DNA of 64,000 bases from Dendrolimus kikuchii (taxonomy: Eukaryota; Arthropoda; Insecta; Lepidoptera; Lasiocampidae). Below the pieces are notes generated by a model. The model did no database searches. It saw nothing but the letters and a program-made list of their open reading frames with translations, and was not told the origin of the DNA. Positions 22,006 to 33,462 of the stretch are shown here, piece by piece. Location of the stretch: NCBI GenBank assembly GCA_019925095.2, contig CM034405.1:13665401-13729400 (forward strand). The letters are read 5' to 3'. Every line of letters starts with the position of its first letter. Positions within the stretch are counted from its first letter, which is position 1. A program made the position numbers and the translations under genes.

Positions 22006-22349
22006 GTGGAGAAACTTCTTTAGAATCGTTGGGATTTGAAACTCGATGAAATGAAAAAGCGACAATAAAAAGAGATAAACACATAAATCTATAGGATAAA
22101 GCCTCCGAGAGAATCTGATACGAGTTTTACACTGTGCAGTACAGATTAGAGAGTTAATAAGACCGATGATTAAACATAGGTCCAATTGGACCGAAATAAA
22201 ACTGATAATAATATTATTTAGATTCAAAACTGAAAAATTGAAATCTAATTTTTAAGAAGTTTATTTTGAATTATAAATATGTTGACGGATGCAGGCTATA
22301 GGATGTATATTATTGAAGTTAGAGAAAAATTACATGTGAATGTATTCTC

Positions 22350-22618
22350 TGAAGTTTCAGTTCCCTTGCGGGGTAGGCACGAACAACAGAGCGCCATTCA
22401 GGCTTATTCTTACACACCTCACTTGCTTCTTTGATATTCATAGCTCTTGTCATGCACGCTCGTCTGTTCTTAAGGCTCCTGACATCACCTTCTGCTAGTA
22501 CACGATCAATGTGATCATGGAAGGTGTATCGTGGCCTTCCACGACTTCTGCATCCATCCACTTTTGTATTGTATATCTGTTTAGTCATTCTTTCATCATG
22601 CATTCTTTCCACACACAT
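22350..22618 (-). pseudogene. LINE 3' end, family C (99-codon remnant)
   Basis: The minus frame (22319-22618) reads ERMTKQIYNTKVDGCRSRGR, FHDHIDRVLAEGDVRS, LKNRRACMTRAMN, PEWRSVVRAYPAREL. A basic RGRPR region and a WRSVV-AYP ending are typical of LINE ORF2 C-termini (RTE-like by my recollection). This copy has the most open frame of the family in the window, but it lacks the (TATG)n tail seen in the others. The reverse transcriptase core is missing. Confidence 0.6.
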
Positions 22619-22619
22619 A

Positions 22620-23114
22620 ATTTTATTACTTTAGTTAAAATTGATTGTAAAAAAAATTAGATACATTAAAATGACTATGTTGAAGAAATACAAATCCTAA
22701 GACAAAGCTCTTCATTAGAGTCCTTAAAATCTATATTCCATTCATATTAAGAATACAAATAAATTATATATAAAAATACAGTATCAAACAAGCTTAATGA
22801 CAACATGTCAACGAAATTAATATATAGTAACTAGATGTACACGCGACTTCAGTTCATATCATTAAATTGATTGATGGTAGAGGTTTAGGCGATTAAGTTA
22901 ACGAAAAGGACTCAACGATATGCCTCCAGAAGTAAGTTACTTTTTAATATAACGTTGATATTTCAAACAATTTAGTATTGGTTGAAGTAATTGTAGTGAC
23001 TCAAAAAAAGAAATCCGGATCGGACGGATCCATTAGCAGTACACTCTGTGAGAAAAAATCGGGTCACTAAAATATCTGCGCAAGATAAAAAATCAGTTCA
23101 TACTGATGTCCATG
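22620..23114. other. AT-rich DNA, nothing recognised
   Basis: No features are supported. Confidence 0.4.
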
Positions 23115-23123
23115 AAATAAGTA

Positions 23124-23226
23124 CATACATACATACATACATAACTTCACGCCAGTTCCCTTGTGGGGTAGGCAAGAAGAACAGAGCGCCATTTAGGCTT
23201 ATTCTTACACACCTGACTTGCTTCTA
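23124..23226 (-). mobile_element. LINE family C, extreme 3' fragment with target duplication
   Basis: (CATA)n at the left is the complement of the (TATG)n tail, followed by the complement of the WRSVV-AYP region. AAATAAGTA occurs on both sides (23115-23123 and 23227-23235), a 9-bp target duplication, so this 103-bp scrap is a complete insertion product. Confidence 0.7.
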
Positions 23227-23239
23227 AAATAAGTAAAGT

Positions 23240-24120
23240 ATAAAAAAAAATTACATTTAAATTTAAGTGGAACATTTTTTTAGAAATTCTACGCAAACAC
23301 TATTCCATTTTTCGGGATAACAGTATCTTTAATCTAATATGCATTCTAGTAGTGGAATGGTATATATTTATAACAAAAATTATGATAATTAATACATTTT
23401 GATGAAGGGTGCAAAGACGGTATAAAGATACTGAAAAACTTATTGTCACATTTGTATTGTATATATCGAATATGTTATATTAATTTATCAAACCCAAAAA
23501 TATCAAAAAGCTTATGAGCACTTGTTATCCAAAGTTTAATGAACTTCAAAAAACTTATAGACGTACGAAAATAACTTAAGCATAAATAAAATTAGCGAAC
23601 GTGACATGTATGCACGATTAATATGAGCTCAAGTACAGCTTACTTGGAATTTTCAGTTAATATCGGGATCTATTTTTTAGAAAATCCTATACTTTTATTT
23701 ACGTCCTTAGTTTCAGTTATCTTTGTCAGAAACAAGGACGCCTTTAAGGAACAAGGCTATAGTTAGGATAGTTTATCTTCCTTATAGCTCGTTTATTATG
23801 TACGGATACAACATTAGCGATGAGCGAATGCGAGCTCTATATACAATCGAATGAATCGCACTCAATGCAACTTTATAATCGAGTTAACAGTCGATTCGCT
23901 TCCCGACAAAACAATTAAAATGTTTTTCGGTTGTTTCGGAACCGACTCTACCTTTTATACGTATTGCTCGCTTTGTGTTCGTCATATATGAAGGGTAGTT
24001 GCAGATTTTTGACATCTTCTGTGTTTATCTATGTATATTATAGTTATTTATTTTCTCGATAACTATCTAATCAGTATGGATGAAATTCGAAAAGAAATCG
24101 TATAAATGTTATCAACGCGA
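23240..24120. other. AT-rich DNA, nothing recognised
   Basis: No coding frame or element is seen. Confidence 0.4.
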
Positions 24121-24122
24121 AA

Positions 24123-24260
24123 GTTAGTAAGAATGTATGGGTGTATGTATGTTTGTCACTCTTTCACGCAAAAACTGCTGAATGGATTTTGATGAAACTT
24201 TACAATAATATAGCTTACACATCAGAAAAACACATAGACTATAATTTGTAAAGATATAGT
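24123..24260 (+). repeat. Helitron-like repeat fragment
   Basis: GTATGTTTGTCACTCTTTCA, CGCAAAAACTGCTGAATGGA and TTTTGATGAAACTTT are the 5' words of an abundant insect repeat (memory). The 3' CTAGT end is absent. Confidence 0.45.
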
Positions 24261-24586
24261 GTGAATTATCCAAAATATAACGATTTTCCATCACCAGGCT
24301 TATATATGCCGTCAAACGATGGAGTACATATTATTATTTTACATATATCAGGGATGCAAAGTTTTCGAAGTAAGAGTTAAAGTAATTTTCAGTGTGTACG
24401 TGCGCGAAGGGTGTCGTTAGGCGGGTTTTTAAATGTTTCATAATTTTTTATCAAGCGAAAAAAATCAGTAGGTAGTAATTCGTAGCCACCCCGGTATCCT
24501 TTACTGTGCTTGTACTAGCAAGCATTTATTCCACTTTTTCATGCCTTACTTTCAACAATTCAGTAAAAAAAGCCGAGCGCCTTTGA

Positions 24587-24745
24587 ATTATTTCTAGATA
24601 GATAGATAACACTTTCTTGCTCACCAATTATACAATTTCAAAAATACACAATTACAATATGGTCATGGTAGAAACAATAGACGTTCTTATCGCTTAAAGC
24701 AATCTCTTCCAGGCAACCTAATTTAAAGAATAGTTTAACCTAATC
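24587..24745 (-). repeat. LINE-type 3' end, family G
   Basis: The plus strand has ATTTCTAGATAGATAGATAA, CACTTTCTTGCTCACC, then CGCTTAAAGCAATCTCTTCC and AGGCAACCTAA. Read on minus, this is the hallmark TTGCCTGGAAGAGATTGC followed by the end segment. Confidence 0.6.
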
Positions 24746-24789
24746 TGGCGATGTGGGTGGTGCAGATTATGTATATATTAAATAATCTA

Positions 24790-25755
24790 TAGCATAAGAC
24801 TGCACTGTAAAGGAGTTGTCATAAAAGGATGAAGTGTGTGCAGGTGTAGTGAGTTTACGATACGTATGAGTGCGCAAATTGTGGAAAGTAGAAAGGCGAA
24901 GGAATTCAAAACGTTCTTCTTAGTTAAGAAACATTTAGCGCAGTACTAATGGGAGTCATCTATAAGAGGTTGTCCGGTATTGACAATCGTAGTACACGCT
25001 TATTCTTAAAGGTTTACGCGAACAAAACTTTCAGGTGTAAGACAGGGCTTGTATTACCGGCCATTTATTTATAATTTTTTACATGCCGTTAGCTGTATCT
25101 ATGAGAAGATATGGTGATTGTGACTTCTGTAGTGTGTAAAGCAGACATATTTCAGAATATGTCTACTTTTGGTACGCTTAGTATAACTTTGGCTAACCAA
25201 TTAAGCTGCAAGTTAAGTTTAATAGTTACCGAAGAAGACCGAAAAATACCTAAAGTGTAGCAACCATAATCACGATGACTGAAGTCGAAATATTTAAATC
25301 CACGTTGCGAATGAATATGGTCGCTGCTCCCCACTACAAATTACACTCGATTAAAAATCGGCAACGACTATACATTATGAGCCATTTGAACAATCGAGTT
25401 AAACATCTTGAACTTGCCCATCACTATACTGATGCTGACGTCTTATTTTGTTGGTAAGAACAAAATTTATGATGCCAACGTGATAGTTTGACTGAAAAGA
25501 AATAGTGTAATCTGTCTATTGTTATGTTGTTATGGATACGCATAAATGAAGTACAAATATATTTCTTTTATAAATTGAGCACAAGGAATTTTATAAAGGA
25601 ACATTGTTTGAAAATGGGCCATGTTCGTATCAGCTTCACAGTGAAGGCTTCTTTGAAATGTCAAACATTCATTGCTTTTGTTATATATAAGAAAATACCA
25701 CACGTTTCTGAAGTACCCAAAGAACGTTATTTTTATTAGGTCTATCGTTTAAAAA
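24790..25755. other. Unique-looking DNA, nothing recognised
   Basis: Open frames at 25152-25739 (60-71 codons, both strands) have no motif and no repeat origin that I can see. I do not call them genes. Confidence 0.35.
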
Positions 25756-25758
25756 AAA

Positions 25759-25813
25759 AATGTGTGTGTGTGTGTGCAGTTCACACGCAGTAGAAATGAA
25801 ACTTCAGAGAATA
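25759..25813 (+). repeat. Short dispersed repeat after (GT)n
   Basis: TGTGTGCAGTTCACACGCAG, then TAGAAATGAAACTTCAGAGA recurs almost unchanged at 27267-27316. The GT run here is longer. Confidence 0.6.
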
Positions 25814-25847
25814 TACTCAAAGATAGTTCTTCTCTAACTTTTATAAA

Positions 25848-26074
25848 TCTTATATTAATATATAAAGCTGTAAAGTTTGTTTGCTTGAACGTGCTAATCT
25901 CAGGAACTACTGGTCTGATTTAAAAAATTCTTTCAGTGTTAGATAGCCCATTTATCGAGGAAGGCTATATATCATCACGCTAAGACTAATAGGAGCGGAG
26001 CACCAATGAAGAATGTTTCAAAATCGGGGTTTTTTTACTATTCCACGCGGACGGAGTCGCAGGCAGAAGCTAGC
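25848..26074 (+). mobile_element. Non-autonomous Helitron (GGAACTACTGG type)
   Basis: It starts TCTTATATTAATATATAAAG after an A. It carries GCTAATCTCAGGAACTACTG, AGTGTTAGATAGCCCATTTA and TCGAGGAAGGCTATATATCA, and the 3' end is CGGACGGAGTCGCAGGC then CTAGC (CTAGT expected). I recall this as a widely dispersed insect Helitron. No coding. Confidence 0.7.
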
Positions 26075-26079
26075 ATAAA

Positions 26080-27260
26080 TATAATTATCTTAGCATACAT
26101 CCGACAACATATTATAATTCAATCTTAATTACACTTTAAATAACTAACACCAAATTAAAAATTCAATGCACTGTTACCTTTGATCTACGTACAAAGAAAA
26201 ATTAAAATTCATTTAATTTATTTAAAGTTTTATTTAAATTGAAAATTACTGATAACGGGTAAAGACAAATGTGTTTTATTTCGAATTTTATGTGTTTATC
26301 TCATTTTCGTGTCACTTTTTCGTTTCATCGATTTTTAAATCACCTTTCTACTAAAGAAGTTTCACTTCAAAAATCTGCTTCGTAGTTCAGAAGTCAAACG
26401 GGGACTTTGGAACTTTGGAAGCGAATATCTACCGATTAAATTAAATATGAGTGATTAAGAAACATTAAAAAATAAAAAGTTTTCACTAATCTCCTACTTT
26501 TTATTGTGTTTGCACTTTCATTACATTAATACACTAATTTCATTAAATAGTGAAATTGTTTGCAAAAATTGTGTCTGTATTGTACCAAAATGATCTTCTA
26601 AGCAAATAAACTGAGTGCTTCTGTTTTCTACCTACTTTAATTACCCAAAAATATTTTTCCACTTTCAACCCAAAATATTAAATATAATATTTCTTTCTGT
26701 TTTCTACCTAAAAACTTTTCCGTTTTTATCCCATTACTAATTTTCATTGTTTTGATGTATAATCAGAAACATTATTTGCTCTTAGATATAAAATGTATAT
26801 ATCAGTATGAATGTAAAGATAAGGTCCCTCGAGTATACACTGTTAGAACTGTTTCCTTTTGAAACAAAAGGGCAATAAAATAAATGGCTTTCATTAATTT
26901 TGCTTAAGAGGGAGATTTTATTTTATTTATTTGTTAAATTTCATTGCGAAATAACGAACATTACATTAAAATCTTACAGAAACCAAATTTCTACAACCCT
27001 CAATGGAATTTATAAGCGAAGCAATAAATTAATAAGCCGAAGTTGCCGCTCTCAATTATGCTAAAAAGTGATTAACACGTTCAGTGCGTTGCCAGTTTCA
27101 AAGCTAGCGCGTTTGCAAGGCTGTCTCTTTTCGGATGTGCAAGGGGTGCCTGGCGCAAGGACCTAGCGCCCGCAAGCCCGATTGACTTATAAAAAAAGTC
27201 ATTGAAGAACATCATCATGGTTTTAACAAATATGACTAACGACCCTACATACGACTGTGA
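26080..27260. other. AT-rich DNA, nothing recognised
   Basis: It includes GAAGTTTCACTTCAAAAAT at about 26348, a word also seen at 20468. A GC-richer patch at 27080-27185 gives a short minus frame without motifs. Confidence 0.35.
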
Positions 27261-27266
27261 ATAAAT

Positions 27267-27316
27267 AAAAATGTGTGTGCAGTTCACACGCAGTAGAAGT
27301 GAAACTTCAGAGAATA
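27267..27316 (+). repeat. Short dispersed repeat, second copy
   Basis: Near-identical to 25759-25813 over about 48 bp, ending at GAGAATA in both copies. Confidence 0.6.
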
Positions 27317-27319
27317 CAA

Positions 27320-27880
27320 TATATGTATATACTTGTTTTTATCATAGTGGGGCTCCGTCTGCGATAGTGCTATAGATATAGGCAGTTTCACGCCGATATA
27401 GCAATAGGTTTAATGCATTATTTGAGATACGATACTCGTATTGTTAATGACGTTGAATATTGACGTGTGATGTATGTATTATATACACCAATGTGGTTTT
27501 GCGTTAAAGACGTTATTTTTTAACGCTTTAAATCAGTTGAATTCGGTCACCGCCTAAATCTTTAACACTAACGCAGGTGTGGCCGTAGCATCATACATCT
27601 AGTGTACAAACTCTTTGTATATTTATGATAGTTTGATTTAATACGGAGTAAAATATTATAATATCAATTGTAATAAAATATATTGGGTTCGTTTAATATT
27701 TAATTTGGAGTTTCTTTATAATAATATCGAATATTCTTTATATTCACTGACCCGTAGTCCACATTTTAGAAATGTAGAAATAAGTTGTCTTATGGTACAG
27801 ACGCTTTATTCTGTAGATTGTTTTTGTTGAATTAACATGTTAATGTGTATTTATTTATGATACATTTTAACTGTGGCATG
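27320..27880. other. AT-rich DNA, nothing recognised
   Basis: No features are supported. Confidence 0.4.
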
Positions 27881-27887
27881 TACATGT

Positions 27888-28324
27888 TGTTACGAGCTAC
27901 AAGACTCGAATTAAAATGCCGTTGGAATTACTATAGAATTTATTAGAACTATACAAACACATATAACACATGTACATATATAACTGGACGCAACTAGTAC
28001 AAACTGCACAATTCAATAACACGCGCAAAGTCCGTCACTATATAGCTTATCAAATGTACGTCTTGCTCGTATCGTAATCCTCGCTTGACTGCCAATCTCT
28101 CCATGGGGCCATTGCTGCACCGATACTATATGGCTGCCAGCCCGCATAGATCGGATTTCTTAGAATCAGTTTGATACACCTGCCTAATGACTGCCATAAA
28201 ACAAGTACAATAACAATAGAGTGGTTTTATTTATTACAAATTCTAAACACAAAGTAAACCAAAGAAGTCCAAATGTGGGAAAGGTAATAAACCAGGTGTG
28301 CATTTACTTTGTCGGCATGTAACA
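27888..28324 (+). mobile_element. Solo LTR, copy 2 (437 bp)
   Basis: It begins TGTTACGAGCTACAAGACTC and ends TTGTCGGCATGTAACA. Flanks are ATGT on the left and ATAT on the right, one mismatch from the family's usual duplication. It contains GCGCAAAGTCCGTCACTA and an AATAAA in AGGTAATAAACC near 28285. It is about 40-60 bp shorter than the other copies through internal deletion. Confidence 0.7.
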
Positions 28325-28329
28325 ATATA

Positions 28330-28950
28330 TAGAAATTGTACAAAATAAATGACTTTTAACAATACAAATTCCCGCATTGGAGTTAATTAAATATATGAGT
28401 CCGGGCACCACATACAAGAAAAAGCTCGTAAGAGATACTTAAATTCTCCTAACGCACTCAACGTGTTAAAGAACAATTATAATATAATGTATTTTATTGT
28501 ATCTACGTATCAAGGTACAATAAAATATAGATGATATAATGGGTGGTCTTCCAGAGCTATAACTTCCAGACAAACTTTAGATGGAATAATTTGAAATATG
28601 GGGATAGGCCAGAATATTATTATTTGGATGGACATGTTAGACAGAATAATAATAGATAATGATTTATTCTTGACCACATTTTTAATGTTGTTTATAGAAC
28701 AAACAGTCGAAAGTTTTTTAAAACAAATCAATCAGCATCAAATAGCGCCGGTCATTTGACCGCACCTCATTTGAACGCAATCAATATTTACCCATTGATT
28801 GGTTTGATTGATTAGGGTAAAGAAACATGCGTTTCGAACATTAATTTATAGATGCTTATTAAAATTAGAATTTTCATAATTTTCATATTGAATAAAATGA
28901 GGTGAGGTTTAATTAGTATATGTAAAATAGAACATTTTGTTCAAAAACAA
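28330..28950. other. AT-rich DNA, nothing recognised
   Basis: CGGTCATTTGACCG at about 28751 is a short perfect palindrome. Otherwise no feature is seen. Confidence 0.35.
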
Positions 28951-28958
28951 CAAGGATT

Positions 28959-29018
28959 GCAAGGATCAATTTCTGTGAAGGAATGTCAACACATTCCTTC
29001 GCAGAAATTGATCCTTGC
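28959..29018. ncRNA. 60-nt near-perfect hairpin (small-RNA precursor or foldback)
   Basis: The left arm GCAAGGATCAATTTCTGTGA continues to AGGAATGT at 28986. The loop is CAAC. The right arm starts ACATTCCTTCGCAGAAATTG and ends ATCCTTGC at 29018. The 28-bp stem has one mismatch, which becomes a G-U pair in RNA of one strand. The tight 4-nt loop and near-perfect pairing fit an endogenous hairpin siRNA source or a recent DNA foldback better than a canonical miRNA precursor. The biotype given here is only a placeholder, because expression is unknown. Confidence 0.35.
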
Positions 29019-29019
29019 A

Positions 29020-29590
29020 TGCTACGCTATAATTTGGTATAATAATAGAGAATGTGTTTATTTTTCAAAATCAGCCAATTCGATTCCTGATGTAATTGAT
29101 TTTTCAAATATCTAATGATACCAGTTTAGTTTTTGTCATAATCCGGTCGGCCTTTGAGTGTTTTATTTAGCACAATTTAGGTTTTGGCCCTAAAGGCCCA
29201 CTTAAAAAGTTCACTCCGTACTTATACGTGATATTTTTCAAATAATGTGATTAAAGTAAAAAAAAAGTAGGCGAAACTTTTGATTCCACAATTCAATGAC
29301 AGTTACAAAAAAAAGTAGTATTTACAAGATATCGATTGTTCTGGTTAAACCTTTGAGATTTATCAAGAATACATTTTTCCACAATAATATGTACGTCATT
29401 TCGTTACTAAGAATCCTAAAGGAATAGGATTATGGACCCGTTAGATCTTGAACCCTTTTCTTAATACACTAAGTTTTACACATTTGTTACATAAAGGGTA
29501 CCTTTACTTAGCGTTGACAGCTACTTTCTCACTGTGACCCTTTGAAGTTTAATATTGGTAAGTTTAATATCTTAGACATAAAACAAAAAT
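29020..29590. other. AT-rich DNA, nothing recognised
   Basis: No features are supported. Confidence 0.4.
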
Positions 29591-29637
29591 CAGGCAAGTG
29601 TGTCAGTCCATGCATCCTGAAGGGTTCAGAAGATGTG

Positions 29638-30180
29638 TCACACGTCTAATTTCTCCCAACGGTTCATATTGGTCAATCTGCGATATTGAATGGCCTGCGC
29701 AAGGTTTATGTTGCAGTCATTGGCGTTTAATGCCCATGTCGGGGTAAGGGTGACCATCTGTGCGACGGCGCGAATGGGGTCCCTTGGGGTGTAGGGATTC
29801 TCACTCACCTGCATATGCCGTCGAGATGAGAGCACGAATGTTCCGCGCGCGGTCACCTCTTCTTTCGTGGGGCACGTTACAAACCGCCCACGCCCGGACT
29901 AGACGTAGATGATGCCGAGCGACAAAAGAAGTCCCCCGGCAATGGAAGAGGCCTGTGCGTGAGGTCCACGCTTGCCAGGGTATGCGAAGTTGGGAATCCC
30001 ATTTACCCGTAGCCCTGGCATAAATCGCAGGATGGAACACCCAGGGGTTTTAGTAGGTATTGGTAACTGGGGAGTGACAATAGCATGGCACCAGCTCTGA
30101 TTGGGCATGCTAGTGCCACCCCCGATCTGGCGAATCTCACACACGGGTCGCGAATTATCCCCCTAGGTTTCTCTGTGCTT
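29638..30180 (+). repeat. GC-rich retroposon remnant, R1-like 3' UTR
   Basis: The plus strand has GGGGTTTTAGTAGGTATTGG at about 30044 and TAACTGGGGAGTGACAATAG. Compare GGTTTTAGTGGGTAT, the minus-strand word of the R1-type remnants at 15214 and 61440. I therefore read this as the 3' region of a related LINE in plus orientation. The minus strand is open from 30144 to 29638 apart from one TAG at about 29899-29901. I regard that as a by-product of GC-rich composition, though it is long. Confidence 0.45.
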
Positions 30181-30421
30181 GTCGCGGCTTAGTCCTCAAA
30201 TGGATTTCCCCTGGCTAAAAAAATGACCATCTGTAGCTTCTAGTTGCCTATCAGCGGCTTTGTGGCCTTCGCGATTTCGCCACCTAATCCTCCTCAGACG
30301 AGCGAAGTTTGGTGGCCGCCCGTATAAGGCCAAGTCACGTCCAATGTTCACCTATTATTATAATATCATTTCAACTCATAAACGACCTGCTGCTGAGATC
30401 CAGCGTTCCCAATATTATTTA

Positions 30422-30653
30422 GAAGAACATACAGTATATCCGCCACGGTTATCCAAGGTGGCTTGGCGGGTTTGACACGTCAGTTATCTCGATGTTTTCC
30501 TTCACTGTTACCTCGTGGTAATTATTACAATAGACACATTAGGTCAGGAAAGTGCCTCAATGGTAAATGTTTTCCGGCTCGGTTCGAACTCGCGTCATTT
30601 AAGATGAGAGTCTGGGACGCAAGTACGTTAACCACTAAGCTACATACAATAAT
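30422..30653 (-). mobile_element. tRNA-derived SINE, family F, with clear pol III boxes
   Basis: On the minus strand the head reads TAGCTTAGTGGTTAACG (A box) and, about 45 bp later, GAGTTCGAACC (B box), then the family F body with complements of AAGGTGGCTTGGCGGG and CTCGTGGTAATTATTAC. It is the best preserved tRNA-like head in the window. The body is shortened relative to the other two copies. Confidence 0.75.
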
Positions 30654-30659
30654 ATACGC

Positions 30660-31190
30660 AGATAACTATATAATATGGTTTTACCTGTTGATGTAAATTA
30701 ATAAGTCATGAAAGAAAATCGTTATGATTTTCAAAACGATACCTCACATTCACACGACTGAAAGCAGTGAATATCTTTTAGATGCTTTAATATAACTATT
30801 TTAAATGCCAAAGAGTTTTGTTTTACGTTCTCATATTATGATAGCTTTCAAAAACTTCACGTACAGGTCAAATGAAACAACCGTGTAAAATGTATAACAA
30901 TCCGAACCACATCTTTAATTACTTCTAAGTTACAAAATACACCGGTAACATGTTAGTTAATATGAAAATACGATACGATACGATACGTGAGAATGTCAAA
31001 CATATAATTTTAAGCAGGCTTTTCAATGAATATAGTAATTTATGGATAAAATCCAGAACGTAAGAGTAAAGGGAGAAGTCCATTAGGCCGACGCACACGT
31101 CTAAGATTTCCACGCCTAAGACGTCGTAAGCAGTGCGGTAAATAGACTTTTATGCGCCCTATCCGAGCTTCTATAACTGCGATCCTGTTT
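30660..31190. other. AT-rich DNA, nothing recognised
   Basis: CGATA is repeated four times at about 30970-30988. No other feature is seen. Confidence 0.4.
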
Positions 31191-31200
31191 TTTTAGATAT

Positions 31201-31512
31201 TTTTTTTTATTGCAGGAGGTCAGCAGACAGGCAGACGGCCCACTTGATGGAAAGCGGTTACCATCGCCTATGGACATTTGCAACACCAAAGGAGCTACAA
31301 ATGCGCTGCTGCTCTCTTAAGGGAAACTGGAACCTGGTCACTAATGCCGGAACACAACTCGAGGTTGTTATGGCGACATACTTTAGACCAGGGGTGGTAG
31401 CCATCCAGTCGAGCAAATGCCCTACCACCTGGCTGTGGGTTGTTAAGTCGCCTCTTACGACAGGCCGCCCGGCCGCAGGAAATTGTATTCTTTCTCCGTT
31501 CCTGCACGGATA
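31201..31512 (-). mobile_element. SINE family A, full length
   Basis: Complete copy on minus: A tail complement at 31201, tail complement GGAAAGCGGTTACCATCGCC, body, and head complement TTCTCCGTTCCTGCACGG. AGATATT lies on both sides (31195-31201 and 31513-31519) as a probable short target duplication. Both apparent frames across it are shadows. Confidence 0.85.
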
Positions 31513-31729
31513 AGATATTATAGGTACCCTACCTAGAGCAATGCTATGTATAAGCCTATTTTATTTCATTCAGTGTGATAAAATAACGCACAAGGACCTT
31601 GGTGTTGGTGGACCAATTATCTAATATTTTGGAAGAAAAATCTATTTTTTACAGAACTAGAACAAAAAAATGAGCGCGATGTTTTGTCTAATTTAAAAGA
31701 CGTTTTTGATGATACTAGCATGTAAGTAC

Positions 31730-31935
31730 GTATGTGTTGGAATCGAGCACTAGGGGCGCAGCGGGAACTTATCAGGAGCAAACCGAAAAAATAATAGTCC
31801 TGCCTGGTCTGGCCACTCTTGCCGGCCCCAGAGTCTACGCCCTGTGCCTAGGCACAGGTGGCACCGCCCCATTTACGGCACTGGTCGTAAGGTTGGTGTG
31901 CACTGTGCACACCGAAACCACACGCGTCTAAGACA
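31730..31935. repeat. GC-rich stretch, unassigned
   Basis: A sharp compositional island (TGGTCTGGCCACTCTTGCCG, CTGTGCCTAGGCACAGG, a short palindrome at about 31842) typical of retroposon sequence. The 65-codon plus frame has no recognisable motif. Confidence 0.3.
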
Positions 31936-31939
31936 TGTC

Positions 31940-32510
31940 TCTCCCTAGCATTCTCCTTCCACGATAATATTACTAAAGTCTATACAGTTACAGTGCGTCC
32001 ACTAAATTTGACGTGGTAGGGTTATCAACACCCAAAATTTGCATTTCTTATATGGAACAATAAAATAGCTTATAAATAAAGAATGATACAAATCTTTTTT
32101 TTAAGTTTTCATGTACTTAATTGTGGCGATTTTAAGGTTCTTGTAAGTAGTTTTAGGGGCCAATAATTTTGAGAGATGGTAATTCAGCGCGTCAAGTTAC
32201 ACAATAATTTCATGAAAATTAATGTCAAATAAAATATATTAAATTTTATACTGGAAATGATAGTAATGTACAAAACGCGAGTAAAGTATTAGGAAAGTAT
32301 AACTATTAGACAAGTTTAGTCGAAATGTTATTTGTATGTTTTTATTTATTATTCAGCCTTAATACAGGAATGGCCAACCTTATTTTTCTAGAACCGAGTC
32401 GCGTATCTTGTTGTTATAGGCGTAACCTAAATGAGAAGATAATCTAATATAATTCTATGAACTGGTTCAGAAATTAACTAAGATAAACCAAGATTCGCGT
32501 TAAACTTAGA
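31940..32510. other. AT-rich DNA, nothing recognised
   Basis: No features are supported. Confidence 0.4.
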
Positions 32511-32514
32511 TGAG

Positions 32515-32704
32515 AACTTAATTTTCAAGTAAACAATTAGGATAGCTTTTAAGTTGTAATTTGAACATGACACAAAAACGCAAAATTATCTTCAATGTAA
32601 CCGTTATCATATAATTGAGAAATAAAAATTCGACTATTCGTAATTTCGTACGAGCCTAACAGACGTCTGACTCGGTTAGATGTCAATCAAGGAGTGAAAT
32701 TATG
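32515..32704 (+). repeat. Low-copy diverged repeat, pairs with 63805-64000
   Basis: Shared ordered words: CAATTAGGATAGCTTTTAAG / CAATCAGGAGATCTTTTAAA, AACGCAAA, AACCGTTAT, TAATTGAG, ACAGACGTC-GACTCG, and GTCAA-CAAG. Identity is moderate with small indels. The family is unknown. Confidence 0.55.
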
Positions 32705-32901
32705 ACACGCTACTATATGGATGTCATCACTAGACTACCCTCTTTCTTGCAATTTATTGGTAACATTATACTATTGTTATAACTTGTATTTCAGAATGTT
32801 TTGAGTGGAGCATATTGAAATTTTATACAGCAGAGCAGAGCAAGACAATTTATTTCTGGTATTCATATGTTAGTGTATGAAAAGCTTACATCTGTCTGTA
32901 A

Positions 32902-33210
32902 TTTTTTTAATTGCATGAGTTCAGCACATAGGCAATCGGCCCACTTGATGGAAAGCGGTTACCATCGCCTATGGACATTTGCAACACCAAAGGCTACAAA
33001 TGCGCTGCTGCTCTCTTAAGGGAGACTGGAACCTGGTCACTAATGCCGGCACACAACTCAAGGTTGTTATAACGGCATACTCTAGACCAGGGGTGGTAGC
33101 CATCCAGTTGGGCAAATACCCAACCACCTGGCTGTGGGTTGTTTTGTCGCCTCTTACGACAGGCCGCCTGGCCGCAGGACATTTTATTCTTTCTCCGTTC
33201 CTGCACGGAT
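32902..33210 (-). mobile_element. SINE family A, full length
   Basis: Complete minus copy, from the A tail complement at 32902 to the head complement CTCCGTTCCTGCACGG. A 3-bp deletion in CCAAAGGCTACAAATGC separates it from the other copies. Confidence 0.85.
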
Positions 33211-33462
33211 AAAATGTATGTTAAACAATGATCCATACATATATATTTGAATATAGTATTCTTAAGCTGCTAGGTACTATCAGTGTATCACGTAGATCGA
33301 ACAGGATGAAATACGGTCCAACAAGCTACAAGCATGTTTATTTTATCGACCGTTTTTTACAGCTATTCAAGTACTTTATCTAAACTTAAAACTAAGGCCT
33401 AAAATTACGGAAAACTTAAAGTGAATGCTGCATGTAGAGTAATAATCAAACTTTACTTTGTA

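Noticed and set aside
25152..25739. Cluster of 60-71 codon frames as a possible small gene
   Set aside because: Overlapping on both strands, no shared motif, no splice or codon signal, and not longer than chance for the region.
30575..30652. Possible genuine tRNA gene on minus with clear A and B boxes
   Set aside because: The sequence continues into the family F SINE body shared with two other loci, and I cannot fold a full cloverleaf with an acceptor stem.
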